A program made the translations under genes and the position numbers. Positions 33,901 through 41,049 of a stretch of DNA of 64,000 bases are shown one piece after another. Position 1 is the first letter of the stretch, and each line of letters starts with the position of its first letter. The notes under the pieces were generated by a model. The model was not told where the DNA came from, did no database searches, and saw only the letters and a program-made list of their open reading frames with translations. Origin of the DNA: Chromatiaceae bacterium (GTDB lineage: Bacteria > Pseudomonadota > Gammaproteobacteria > Chromatiales > Chromatiaceae); contig JACKMU010000001.1 in NCBI GenBank assembly GCA_024235215.1, positions 682,001 through 746,000 of the forward strand, written 5' to 3'.

Positions 33901-35903
33901 AGCTGCGCTTCGATCGCCGCAAACAGTGCTTGCTCATCCAGATTGGCCCGTTCCATCAGCGGAGAGGCGGCGAAAAAGGCGCCCTGGAAAGCGTTGCCCT
34001 GCATACGAAACTGCAACTCCGCATCGGTGGCCTCCTCTCTGGCGATCTTGAAGCCGTCGACGAAAAAGACCCGGATCTGCTGATCCACGATGTAGCGCTG
34101 AGAGTTGACCGGGATCTCAGCCCAGACCCGATCGGGACTGCCGAGACTGCTCTGGATGATGAACGAACCGCCCTTCTTCAATCCATACAGCGGGTTGGAG
34201 TGCAGAAAGACATTGGGGTCCGGCGAGAGCACCACATCCACATGGTGGTACTCGCAGTTGAGGCGGATCGGCTCCGGCGCCGCGGACAGATAGTAGGTGG
34301 TCGGCTGCCCCTTCTTTTCCGAGCCGTATTTGGGATTGGCGCGGATCTCGAAGCCCAGCAGTTCGAACAGGGTCATCGCCAGATTCTTGCCGGTGGTGAT
34401 GGCGCCCCAGCCACCGACGGAATGCATGCGGACGGTGATCGCCCCCTTTGGCAGCAGATCGGGGTTTTCGCTCCCCTTCAAGGCCAGGCCGGCGATATCT
34501 GGATAGGCCTCGAGCAGATCGTTCTGGCGTATTTCAGCCTTGGGATCTCTGGGCTCACGCACGAAATCGATGCCGAGATAGTAAAATCTGCGCCTGCCTC
34601 CCTCGGGCAACATGTTCTCGAATGCGGCAATCAGCCCTTCCGGTTGCAGATCCCTGGAGCCCATACCATAACAGCCCGAATAGAGCGTCGGCATCTCCTC
34701 GGGCTTGTATCGGCTGTAGCCCGGATAGGGCTCGCTGCCGGATCTCTCCGCGCCATTCTCCTGGCATTTGGCCAACGCGGCGCGAATCTCCCGTATCATC
34801 GGCAGATCCTCCGCCAGCGGCTGATCGGTCCGCTCCAACACCGCCACGCCCCGTTTCCCGCGCAGCATCCTGCCGATCAGGTCACCTGGGAATGGCCGGT
34901 ACATGGTCAGGTTGACGACGCCGGCCTTCAGCTTGCGCTCGGCACGCAGATAGTCGACCACCGCCTCCGCCTGCACCACCATGGAGCCCTGTCCAACGAT
35001 CAGATACTCCGCGTCCTCCACTAGGTAGCCGGAGACCCGGTGGTATCTGCGGCCGGTCAATTGAAAATATTCGTCCATTACCTGATCGGCTATGGCGCTG
35101 ATATGGTTGAAAAAATAGGGACGTTGCGCAGCAACCGCCTGCATGTAGGCATCCTGATTCTGCACCGAACCGGACAAGACCGGGTTGTCCACGCTCCAGA
35201 GTTCCGGCACACGCCGGCGCTTTTCACCAAAGATCATCCGTTGCGCCGGGGTCGGGCAGTCGATCAGATCATCGGGTCTGCCGCAGAACTCGGCGATCAA
35301 TTGGCGTTCCGGCACCCGCACCGGCTCGATCAGGTGAGTGGTGAGAAAGCCGTCCTGTGCCACCGCGGCAGGAGTCAGGCTCAGTTCGGCGATCTTGCGT
35401 CCGATCAGGTTCAGATCCGCCGCCTCCTGAGCGTTCTTGCCGAATACCTGGAAGAAACCGGTGTCATCGATGCAATGGTAGTCATCGTGTCCGCAATGCA
35501 CATTGAGCGAAGCCTTGGTGATCGCCCGGGTGCCGATATTGAGCACGTAGGGAAGGCGTTTACCCACCGCGGCATAGAGGGACTCGTGCATGAACGCGAC
35601 GCCCTGGGCGGAGGAGAAGTTGGTGGCGCGCAGACCGGACATCGCCATCCCTGCGGTTACCGCAGCAGCAGCATGTTCGGATTCCGGTTCGACGAACACC
35701 AGCGGTCGTCCACTGGTGTTCACATGTCCCTTGGCAACCTCCTCGGCCCAGAACTCCCCCATCTGGGTGGAGGGGGTGATGGGATAGGCCCCGGCTGCGT
35801 CCGACGCTTCCCGTTCGCACATGATGACCGCAGTGTTGCCATCCATTGCCATGCGGATTCCCGGGTACTTGACCTGCAACTTCTGCTCTTTTTTTCCGAA
35901 CAT
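30981..35903 (-). CDS. nifJ: Pyruvate:ferredoxin (flavodoxin) oxidoreductase, long form with C-terminal ferredoxin domain
   Basis: 1640 residues, against about 1170-1200 for common PFOR. Domains in order: pyruvate/TPP pyrimidine domain (YPITPSTQMGEFW, ~40); central domain; gamma domain (HSVGGWGAITTGKNLA, ~495); 4Fe-4S CTACGECYTVCP (~786-797); a ~125-residue helical insert; 4Fe-4S CKGCMECVVVCG (~923-934); TPP-binding domain with GDGACLGCGEK (~996) and GGDGAMYDIGFQ, NTGGQ (~1218-1260); and a C-terminal single-cluster ferredoxin-like domain (CTTCDECVEINPNIF … CTAGC, ~1568-1612). Family role: pyruvate + CoA to acetyl-CoA + CO2 with reduced ferredoxin, or the reverse. It lies between rnfB and rnfC, implying direct electron exchange with Rnf. 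Confidence 0.93.
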   Translation of the reverse strand: MFGKKEQKLQVKYPGIRMAMDGNTAVIMCEREASDAAGAYPITPSTQMGEFWAEEVAKGHVNTSGRPLVFVEPESEHAAAAVTAGMAMSGLRATNFSSAQGVAFMHESLYAAVGKRLPYVLNIGTRAITKASLNVHCGHDDYHCIDDTGFFQVFGKNAQEAADLNLIGRKIAELSLTPAAVAQDGFLTTHLIEPVRVPERQLIAEFCGRPDDLIDCPTPAQRMIFGEKRRRVPELWSVDNPVLSGSVQNQDAYMQAVAAQRPYFFNHISAIADQVMDEYFQLTGRRYHRVSGYLVEDAEYLIVGQGSMVVQAEAVVDYLRAERKLKAGVVNLTMYRPFPGDLIGRMLRGKRGVAVLERTDQPLAEDLPMIREIRAALAKCQENGAERSGSEPYPGYSRYKPEEMPTLYSGCYGMGSRDLQPEGLIAAFENMLPEGGRRRFYYLGIDFVREPRDPKAEIRQNDLLEAYPDIAGLALKGSENPDLLPKGAITVRMHSVGGWGAITTGKNLAMTLFELLGFEIRANPKYGSEKKGQPTTYYLSAAPEPIRLNCEYHHVDVVLSPDPNVFLHSNPLYGLKKGGSFIIQSSLGSPDRVWAEIPVNSQRYIVDQQIRVFFVDGFKIAREEATDAELQFRMQGNAFQGAFFAASPLMERANLDEQALFAAIEAQLREKFGGKGERVVVDNLRVVRRGFDEIVEITDKQVGVRREEVKKRIGLPVMLQALPQGNGQVSDVHRFWEQTGSFYMSGKGSDNLVDPLMATSLIPAATGIYRDMTQIRFEYPKFVTENCTACGECYTVCPDSAIPGLVTTISQLCQTAIERIETKGTPTLHLRRESRQLEKRLRTLIDQEGEGAVVSQLIDRAVLELLADSTLEIEKKSALEREFSLFMEAIGGFEFSITKPYYANREKKSKGSGGLFSITVNPYTCKGCMECVVVCGDGALVAEAQTAEAIKKLQQDWRFWMDLPTTPPDFIRIDDLNEKIGALETLLLDKENYLSMRSGDGACLGCGEKTAIHLFTATVTALMQPRVKRHVAALDGLIERLERHIRLKLAEHMDISNVAAVDATVESHKERDLTLSELSASLVAHERPVDQQWLRWVTQLLDKLRHLRWCYTEGVTKQGRANLGFINATGCTSVWGSTFPFNPYPFPWTSHLFQDSPSVALGVFEGHMAKMAEGFKLIRQANIELAGGYREREHKEFFTFFGWRQFTDEEWLLCPPVVSVGGDGAMYDIGFQNLSRAMASGVPVKVLILDTQVYSNTGGQACTSGFIGQVADMSPYGRAWKGKSEARKEMGLIGMAHRTSYVLQSAQSNVTHLLEGYIDGLNSRRPAIFNIYTTCQPEHGVADYATDTQTRLAVESRAYPLFKFNPDAGTTFKECCSIDGNPAIDADWVSHRISYQDEEDGEARLEVPLTFADFAFTEGRFRKHFRHVPQDAWNDNMAPLHEFLALEADDREGRYPYIWAVNKRNRLIRVLVSQEIVNSCEERLLFWRQLRSLVGIGEAVDEAAIASQARAEMARKLTAGLLALANGDGADTLADFTVKPGNGTGRVAAPDAVAAAVDFEPAWIETPECTTCDECVEINPNIFAYNDHRQAVIIDPKGGPFKDIVKAAEKCTAGCVHPGTPFNPNEKDLDKLLKRAEKYQ

Positions 35904-35914
35904 TGAAGTATTCT

Positions 35915-36823
35915 CTATATTCGTTTTTCACCTGAATGTCGCGCCTGCCGCTCGACCGGCAGCGCCTGTTTTCTGATTATTTTTTTTGCATCCCTGCCCA
36001 CCTGGTAGCCGCCTTGCTTGTTGAACCAGACGATTGCACCTGTGGGACAGCGTTCGATCGCCACCCTGGAAGCCAGACCGTTCTTGTCATAATCGATAAC
36101 GGCCAGGTTATTCTGTATCTTTATCAGCCCCTCCGGCGAGTCGATGGCACAACGCTCGCAGGCGGTGCAGATCACTTCACACTCCGCCTCCGCATCTTCC
36201 CCTTTCTCCAGATTCCTGCAGGCGACAAACAACTGGTGGCTGACCGGATGAAGCGCAAACAGATCTTTTGGGCAGGCATCCACGCAATCGCCACAGGCTG
36301 TGCAAAGCTCCTCGTTGACCAGCGGCAGTCCGAATTTGTCCATCTTGATGGCATCGAAATCGCAGGCAACGGCACAGTCGCCCATGCCGAGACAGCCCCA
36401 GGCGCACCCTTTGCCACCGCCCGCGACCAGCACTGCCGCACGACAATGGTCCAAGCCTGCGTAACTGGCGCGAATGTAGGCAACGTGTCTGCCGCCTGCA
36501 CAGGCCAGTCGCGCCACCCGCTTCTCGCGATACGTCAACTCGACACCGAGAAAATCGGCGATGATTTTGTTGGTCTCTTTAGGGTTGACGGTGCATTGGG
36601 AGGGTTCGAACCTGCCTGCTACCAGGCCCTCCGCAAATGGCCTGCATCCGGGGCTGCCGCAGGCACCGCAATTGGCCCGCGGCAGCAGCTCTTCCACGTC
36701 ATCTATGCGCGGATCCTCGTAAACCATCAGGCGCTTGTTCGCGATGACGAGCAGAAAGGCCAGCAACAGCCCGAGTCCGGCCATAAAACCTACCGAAACA
36801 GCAATACTCCCCCACTCTGCCAT
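35915..36823 (-). CDS. rnfB: Rnf electron transport complex subunit B, extended form
   Basis: 302 residues, longer than enterobacterial RsxB (~190). N-terminal anchor SIAVSVGFMAGLGLLLAFLL, then the RnfB signature cluster LPRANCGACGSPGCRPFAEG (4Fe-4S), then ferredoxin-like clusters CAWGCLGMGDCAVAC, CTACGDCVDACP and CTACERCAIDSPEG. The last motif has lost its fourth cysteine next to Pro, so a further ligand such as ERCPTG may be used. It is the first gene of the operon and the entry point of electrons from ferredoxin/PFOR. 11 bases separate it from the PFOR gene. Confidence 0.94.
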   Translation of the reverse strand: MAEWGSIAVSVGFMAGLGLLLAFLLVIANKRLMVYEDPRIDDVEELLPRANCGACGSPGCRPFAEGLVAGRFEPSQCTVNPKETNKIIADFLGVELTYREKRVARLACAGGRHVAYIRASYAGLDHCRAAVLVAGGGKGCAWGCLGMGDCAVACDFDAIKMDKFGLPLVNEELCTACGDCVDACPKDLFALHPVSHQLFVACRNLEKGEDAEAECEVICTACERCAIDSPEGLIKIQNNLAVIDYDKNGLASRVAIERCPTGAIVWFNKQGGYQVGRDAKKIIRKQALPVERQARHSGEKRI

Positions 36824-37283
36824 CGCCTGAACTCTCCGGCACTGGTCCCTCGGCCAATCAGAATATAACTATGTGATAATATTTAAGGTGTGGGACAAGT
36901 CTAATAAAGCAGCGCGCTATTCAGCACCCCATTTATTTCAATTCTTAATATTTGTATCGCCAATGCTCCTCCCGACGACCCATTTTAGAACGAGGTCGGC
37001 AGGGATGCCCACTCCCGTATTTCAGGCATTTGGGGGCGCCCACTCCCGGCCACCGCGACAAGAGATAACCCACTGCAAACCGATCCAAGTGGCAATGGAT
37101 CGATTGTTGCAGCCAACGAACAGAGAGGCGCCACCACGCATTCACACCCATTCATCCACTGCAAATGTAAGTCTATAATTTGAAATTGATCGTCTCGGTT
37201 GCTGCCCAAACCTGACGGGAGTGTCGAACCGCTGTGCAAAACGATGTTGGTCAAGCAGATTAACAGGATAGGGGGTATTACCC
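36824..37283. promoter_or_regulatory. Divergent control region between rnf-PFOR operon and YeiH-like gene
   Basis: 460 bases without a gene, AT-rich at both ends. TATAAT at 37174-37179 is a -10 candidate for the plus-strand gene, with only a poor -35. The AT stretch 36860-36890 should hold the rnfB promoter. An 11-bp direct repeat GCCCACTCCCG occurs at 37007-37017 and 37038-37048 (31 bp apart, three helical turns) and could be a regulator site. Confidence 0.4.
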
Positions 37284-38840
37284 ATGGTCTACACCAAAAA
37301 ACACCCGGCCTTACTCATCATGGGAGCACTGTTTCTCATTATCGGCATGAGCACTCAGTTCGGTCTGCAGGACGGGCTGATCACCTACCTGAACCTGAAA
37401 AGTTACCTCGGGGAGATGACAGGACTGGCCTATACCGCTGGCATCATCGGAGTGCTGGTGGGCGTCTGGAATTTGCTTGGTACCCATAAGGAAGGAAATC
37501 TGGACTATTACCTCTCCACGGTAGCAGGCGCTTTATTCATCCTTCTCATCGCCATGTCTATCCGTTGGTACGTGGCTCCCTTGGTCGCTGTGCTGAGCAA
37601 GGAGATGGGACCGGTGATGGGAGACAAGTACCTGCACGATGTATTTGGGCTCAACTATGTGGTGCTGGGTATCCTTGCGGGCATCATCACCGTCAACGTA
37701 TTCAGGATCCCTGAATGGGCCGATAACGGCGTGCGCTTGTCCCGATTGGGGCTGAAGACCGGCGTCATCCTGCTGGGCACCCTGTACAGTCTTGCGGAAC
37801 TGGTTCACCTGGGCCGGCTTTCGGTGGTGTTGATCGGTTTCTTTGTATTGGGCTCGGTCGGTCTGGTGTTGTGGCTGTCGCGTCGCCGCAGGATCCCCAA
37901 CTCCATGGGGGGAGTGCTCTCCGCCGGCATGGGTGTCTGCGGGGTGTCCGCCACGGTAGCGGCGGCCCCGGTGGTGCAGGCCAAATCGGTCGAAATCGCG
38001 TACACCATCGGTACCATCCTGCTGTGGGGTGTGGGTTGCATGTTCCTGTTCCCGGTCATTGGTCAACTCCTGGGGCTGGGTCACATCCAGTTCGGTGCCT
38101 GGGCCGGCACCGGCATTCTCAATTCCGCCCAGGTGGCAGGCGCCGCCTTGGCCTACCAGCCGGACGGCATCGAGACGCTGAAGGTGGCGGAGATATTCAA
38201 CATCACCCGGGTGCTGTTCCTGCCCATCATCGTGTTGTGGCTGGCACTCTGGTACGTGCGCAGTGAGGAAGGGGCACAGACGGTCAGTGTGGGCAGGGTG
38301 GTGTTCGAGAAATTCCCGATGTTCGTGGTCGGCTTCATCCTGATGTTCGCCCTCTCCTCCACCGGCATCTTCGCCCCGGCCAACCACTACCAGGGCAAGT
38401 ACTTCGACAACAACATCACAGAGGAGAAGTTGCTCAAACCCGATCAAGTCTCCCTCTTACAGGCGGAGAGTGGAAAAGTGCAGCGGGTGGACCGCCGCGA
38501 AGCGCTGCAGCGGTTGACCGGGAATCGTAAAGTGATGAGCATCGACGACGATGCGGTACTGCGTGGCCTGGTCAACGCCAAGATCCTCTCCAAGGAGGCC
38601 AATGCCATTCTCAAGGGCGCCCACCAAGCGGTGCGCCACACAGCGGCGAAGATAAAAAAGTTCCGCCAGTGGATCACCTTGCTGTTCGCCTTTGGCCTCA
38701 CCGGCCTGGGCATGCAGATCACCATGGCCTCGATCAGACAGGCAGGCGGGCAACCGCTGGTGATCGGCGGCGTGGTGGGTACCGCCAAGGCGGTGCTGTC
38801 ACTGCTGGTGATCCTGCTGTTCGTACGTGAAACCATTTAA
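37284..38840 (+). CDS. YeiH/UPF0324-family putative sulfate exporter
   Basis: 518 residues, about eleven membrane helices. The pattern GLKTGVILLGTLYSLAEL, LGSVGLVLWLSRR, the Gly-rich MGGVLSAGMGVCGVSATVAA and GTGILNSAQVAGAALAYQPD match the conserved membrane protein family 698 (YeiH, putative sulfate exporter). The C-terminal half has a ~110-residue soluble insert (LLKPDQVSLLQAESGKVQRV…) before the last helices, which is longer than in YeiH. In a sulfur oxidiser, export of sulfate or sulfite is a plausible role but is not proven. It heads a four-gene cluster. Confidence 0.85.
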   Translation: MVYTKKHPALLIMGALFLIIGMSTQFGLQDGLITYLNLKSYLGEMTGLAYTAGIIGVLVGVWNLLGTHKEGNLDYYLSTVAGALFILLIAMSIRWYVAPLVAVLSKEMGPVMGDKYLHDVFGLNYVVLGILAGIITVNVFRIPEWADNGVRLSRLGLKTGVILLGTLYSLAELVHLGRLSVVLIGFFVLGSVGLVLWLSRRRRIPNSMGGVLSAGMGVCGVSATVAAAPVVQAKSVEIAYTIGTILLWGVGCMFLFPVIGQLLGLGHIQFGAWAGTGILNSAQVAGAALAYQPDGIETLKVAEIFNITRVLFLPIIVLWLALWYVRSEEGAQTVSVGRVVFEKFPMFVVGFILMFALSSTGIFAPANHYQGKYFDNNITEEKLLKPDQVSLLQAESGKVQRVDRREALQRLTGNRKVMSIDDDAVLRGLVNAKILSKEANAILKGAHQAVRHTAAKIKKFRQWITLLFAFGLTGLGMQITMASIRQAGGQPLVIGGVVGTAKAVLSLLVILLFVRETI

Positions 38841-38855
38841 ACGGGGGAGTGCGCC

Positions 38856-39017
38856 ATGACCAACCAACACAGCCAGGACATTGACCTGCAACAAGAGGCG
38901 GGGGCCAAATTCCATCGCGGCTCGGCCCTCTCTATCTTCACCAGCGACCGGCGTGAGGATTTGGTGGCCTTGATACTGGCCCTACTGATCGCGCTGGGCG
39001 TCTATTTTTTTGTCTGA
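38856..39017 (+). CDS. 53-aa membrane protein next to the YeiH-like exporter
   Basis: Read directly from the sequence: ATG 38856 after GGGGGAG, stop TGA 39015-39017. The product starts hydrophilic (MTNQHSQDIDLQQEAGAKFH) and contains SIFTSDRREDLVALILALLI then a C-terminal helix ending FFV. One transmembrane segment. It sits 15 bases after the exporter and 50 bases before UspA, so it is probably an accessory subunit. No family name is recognised. Confidence 0.72.
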   Translation: MTNQHSQDIDLQQEAGAKFHRGSALSIFTSDRREDLVALILALLIALGVYFFV

Positions 39018-39067
39018 TCCATCATGGCCCGGCACCTGCGAGGGGCCGGGCCGCACTGCCGTTGCTT

Positions 39068-39532
39068 ATGAACCCCAGGAAAATTCTTTGTGCCAGCCAT
39101 GGCACCGACGGTGCCCGTGTCGCCGAGGAGGCGGCACTGGCCTTGTGCGGTCAGGGGTGCCTGTTTCATCACCTGATGGTGGTACCCGATCTGTGGAAAG
39201 GGATGATGGGGGATGACTGGCTCAACAACGCCGCAACCCGGGATCGTTACGGCAAATACCTGGAGAGCCAACTGGATCGCGAAGTGGCGGCGGTGGTGGA
39301 CCGGCTGGGTGAATCGGTGCAGCAGCGTGCGGCAGAATTCAGCTTTGAGACCCGGCTGGGCAAACCTGCCGACTGCTTACTCGCGGCCTGCCTGCGCGAG
39401 CAGCCGGATCTGGTGATCATCGGTTCGCCCCGCCCCAAGGGGATGCCGGGGTTGCGCTCGCGCATGGAAATGGAGACCCTGGTGCGAGGGTTGAGTGCCC
39501 CATTGCTGGTCATTCCTTATCCGACCGTATGA
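39068..39532 (+). CDS. Universal stress protein (UspA family)
   Basis: 154 residues. ILCASHGTDGARVAEEAALA at the N-terminus, PDLVIIGSPRPKGMPGLRSR and LSAPLLVIPYPTV at the C-terminus fit the Usp fold and its G-rich nucleotide loop; the loop is GSPRPKGMPG rather than the canonical GxxG-9x-G, so ATP binding is uncertain. ATG 39068 is used, not the TTG six bases earlier. Its stop overlaps the start of the next gene (ATGA). Usp domains often regulate neighbouring transporters. Confidence 0.82.
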   Translation: MNPRKILCASHGTDGARVAEEAALALCGQGCLFHHLMVVPDLWKGMMGDDWLNNAATRDRYGKYLESQLDREVAAVVDRLGESVQQRAAEFSFETRLGKPADCLLAACLREQPDLVIIGSPRPKGMPGLRSRMEMETLVRGLSAPLLVIPYPTV

Positions 39533-40128
39533 GTGCAGCGCAGGATCAAGACGCCGCCTGGATCAGCATAGAGGCGCCCTTTCCTCCGCGCTGGCTGCTG
39601 GAGTTTGTCAACGAACTGGAGCGGCTGTTCCGCATCAACTCACTATTGGAGATCTACAGCTGGGAAGAGGTCGGGGAGGGACGCATCCAGCTGCGGGCGA
39701 TCAACCTGAGCAACGGAAGCGCGTTGGAGTGCGAATTGTTCGTTACCCGGCTCGAGAACGGCCTGGACATCCGTTACCAGGGCCAGCTGAAACGCGCCAC
39801 CTACATCCGGATTGAAGCAGGAAAAGCGCTCTCCGGCCTGCTCAGAATTACTGACGACTATTCCGCTATCCCAACAGCGGAACGCGAAGCGCGTCTGGAT
39901 GAGGTGGACCGAAGCCTGCTTTGTTGGGGGCAGGATCTACACCGCTACCTGATGGCCTGGCACCGCTGGTCATGGCTACCCCCCTGGCGCTGGTACATGT
40001 CCCGGGTATGGCTGGGGATGAAACCCTCGGCACGCAGAATCACGCGCTGGATCCTGTGGATTACCCTGGCGGAACTGGTCGCGTTTCTGATGGTTTTTGC
40101 AGTATTCGTCATTGAACAGGGAAGTTGA
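39529..40128 (+). CDS. Conserved membrane-anchored protein of the exporter cluster
   Basis: 199 residues. Residues 1-~150 are soluble (APFPPRWLLEFVNELERLFR, INLSNGSALECELFVTRLEN, YIRIEAGKALSGLLRI), with a strand pattern like the START/SRPBCC lipid-binding fold. The last ~35 residues contain a Trp-rich amphipathic stretch (WHRWSWLPPWRWYMSRVW) and one membrane helix (LAELVAFLMVFAVFVI). It overlaps uspA by four bases. Function unknown; the location ties it to the YeiH-like exporter. Confidence 0.65.
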   Translation: MSAAQDQDAAWISIEAPFPPRWLLEFVNELERLFRINSLLEIYSWEEVGEGRIQLRAINLSNGSALECELFVTRLENGLDIRYQGQLKRATYIRIEAGKALSGLLRITDDYSAIPTAEREARLDEVDRSLLCWGQDLHRYLMAWHRWSWLPPWRWYMSRVWLGMKPSARRITRWILWITLAELVAFLMVFAVFVIEQGS

Positions 40129-40268
40129 ACACGATCAGATCGGCGCGCGCCTCTCAGTCGTCCAACAGAGTCATATCAGCGGCGCCATAACAAGATCAAC
40201 CGTTCAGCCACGGTTCAGCCAACTGCCGCTACACTGCGTGACAGATATTGACCCGCGGAGGAATCACC

Positions 40269-40631
40269 ATGTTCGATCGTCGCACCCTGTTTGCCATCGG
40301 ATGGAGTTGTCTGCTCTGTCTCGCCACAGTCTCTCCCGCAAGCGCGGACCAGACTCGGGGCATCCATTCACTGCCGGGACAGCATTCCCTGGACAGCACA
40401 GACTTTGTGAAAACGGACTATCGTTACCACCCTGACTATCGTCCCCGACCCGATTTGCATCAACCTAAGCACGCCCACCGCACCCCACCCCGGCACTGGG
40501 ATGGCTACCGGCCCCCCGGCAATCATAGCCACCACCGCTATGAACGGCTGCGGCAACGGCATGACCACGATTTCATCAACGGTCTGTTGCTGGGCGGATT
40601 TCTCGGCTATTTCATCGGTGAAACGTACTGA
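40269..40631 (+). CDS. Secreted His/Tyr/Pro-rich protein
   Basis: 120 residues. GGAGG lies seven bases before ATG 40269, preferred to an in-frame codon at 40248. A signal peptide (LFAIGWSCLLCLATVSPASA) is followed by a region rich in His, Pro, Tyr and Arg (HAHRTPPRHWDGYRPPGNHS), then a short glycine-zipper-like hydrophobic end (GLLLGGFLGYFIGETY). It could bind metals such as Ni, Zn or Cu through the His stretch. Similar short periplasmic proteins are common; no family is named. Confidence 0.68.
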   Translation: MFDRRTLFAIGWSCLLCLATVSPASADQTRGIHSLPGQHSLDSTDFVKTDYRYHPDYRPRPDLHQPKHAHRTPPRHWDGYRPPGNHSHHRYERLRQRHDHDFINGLLLGGFLGYFIGETY

Positions 40632-40649
40632 ATGAATGGGCCTGAGCCT

Positions 40650-40720
40650 GTTTCCACTCGCTGGATGTGAGGTGCCAGAAGCAGGCGGAGGAGATGTGGA
40701 TTCCACCGCCTGCTGGAAAC
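40650..40720. repeat. Nested inverted repeat in a gene-free stretch
   Basis: Outer arms GTTTCCA (40650-40656) and TGGAAAC (40714-40720); inner arms GCAGGCGG (40681-40688) and CCGCCTGC (40706-40713). No T-run follows. The rest of 40632-41049 has no gene that I can support. It may be a structured 3' element of the preceding gene or a REP-like repeat. Confidence 0.45.
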
Positions 40721-41049
40721 TCTTCAGCGCGACATTGCCGTCGAAGCTCTTCAAATAAACATTTCCACGCCTGCCCAACAGATGCGGCACAGCTCCTTCA
40801 TCTGAAAGAAATTTCTCTGGCTGCCGGTCCTGGTACTAAGCGGTAAACGGAAACCCGTTTTCCTCCTGTCGTCAGTTCAATGCCATGGCGCTTGCATTTT
40901 GCGCACAGAAGCGCCAACGATAATAATGCCGATCCGCTTTGAACCAAGTGTGACCGTCGTCAGCGCTTGGGCAAGGGGTGACGCATCTCTACGCACCTTT
41001 GGGAGACAACACAGCACCTTTTACAAACTGCCCGGACCCGGTAAATCCG

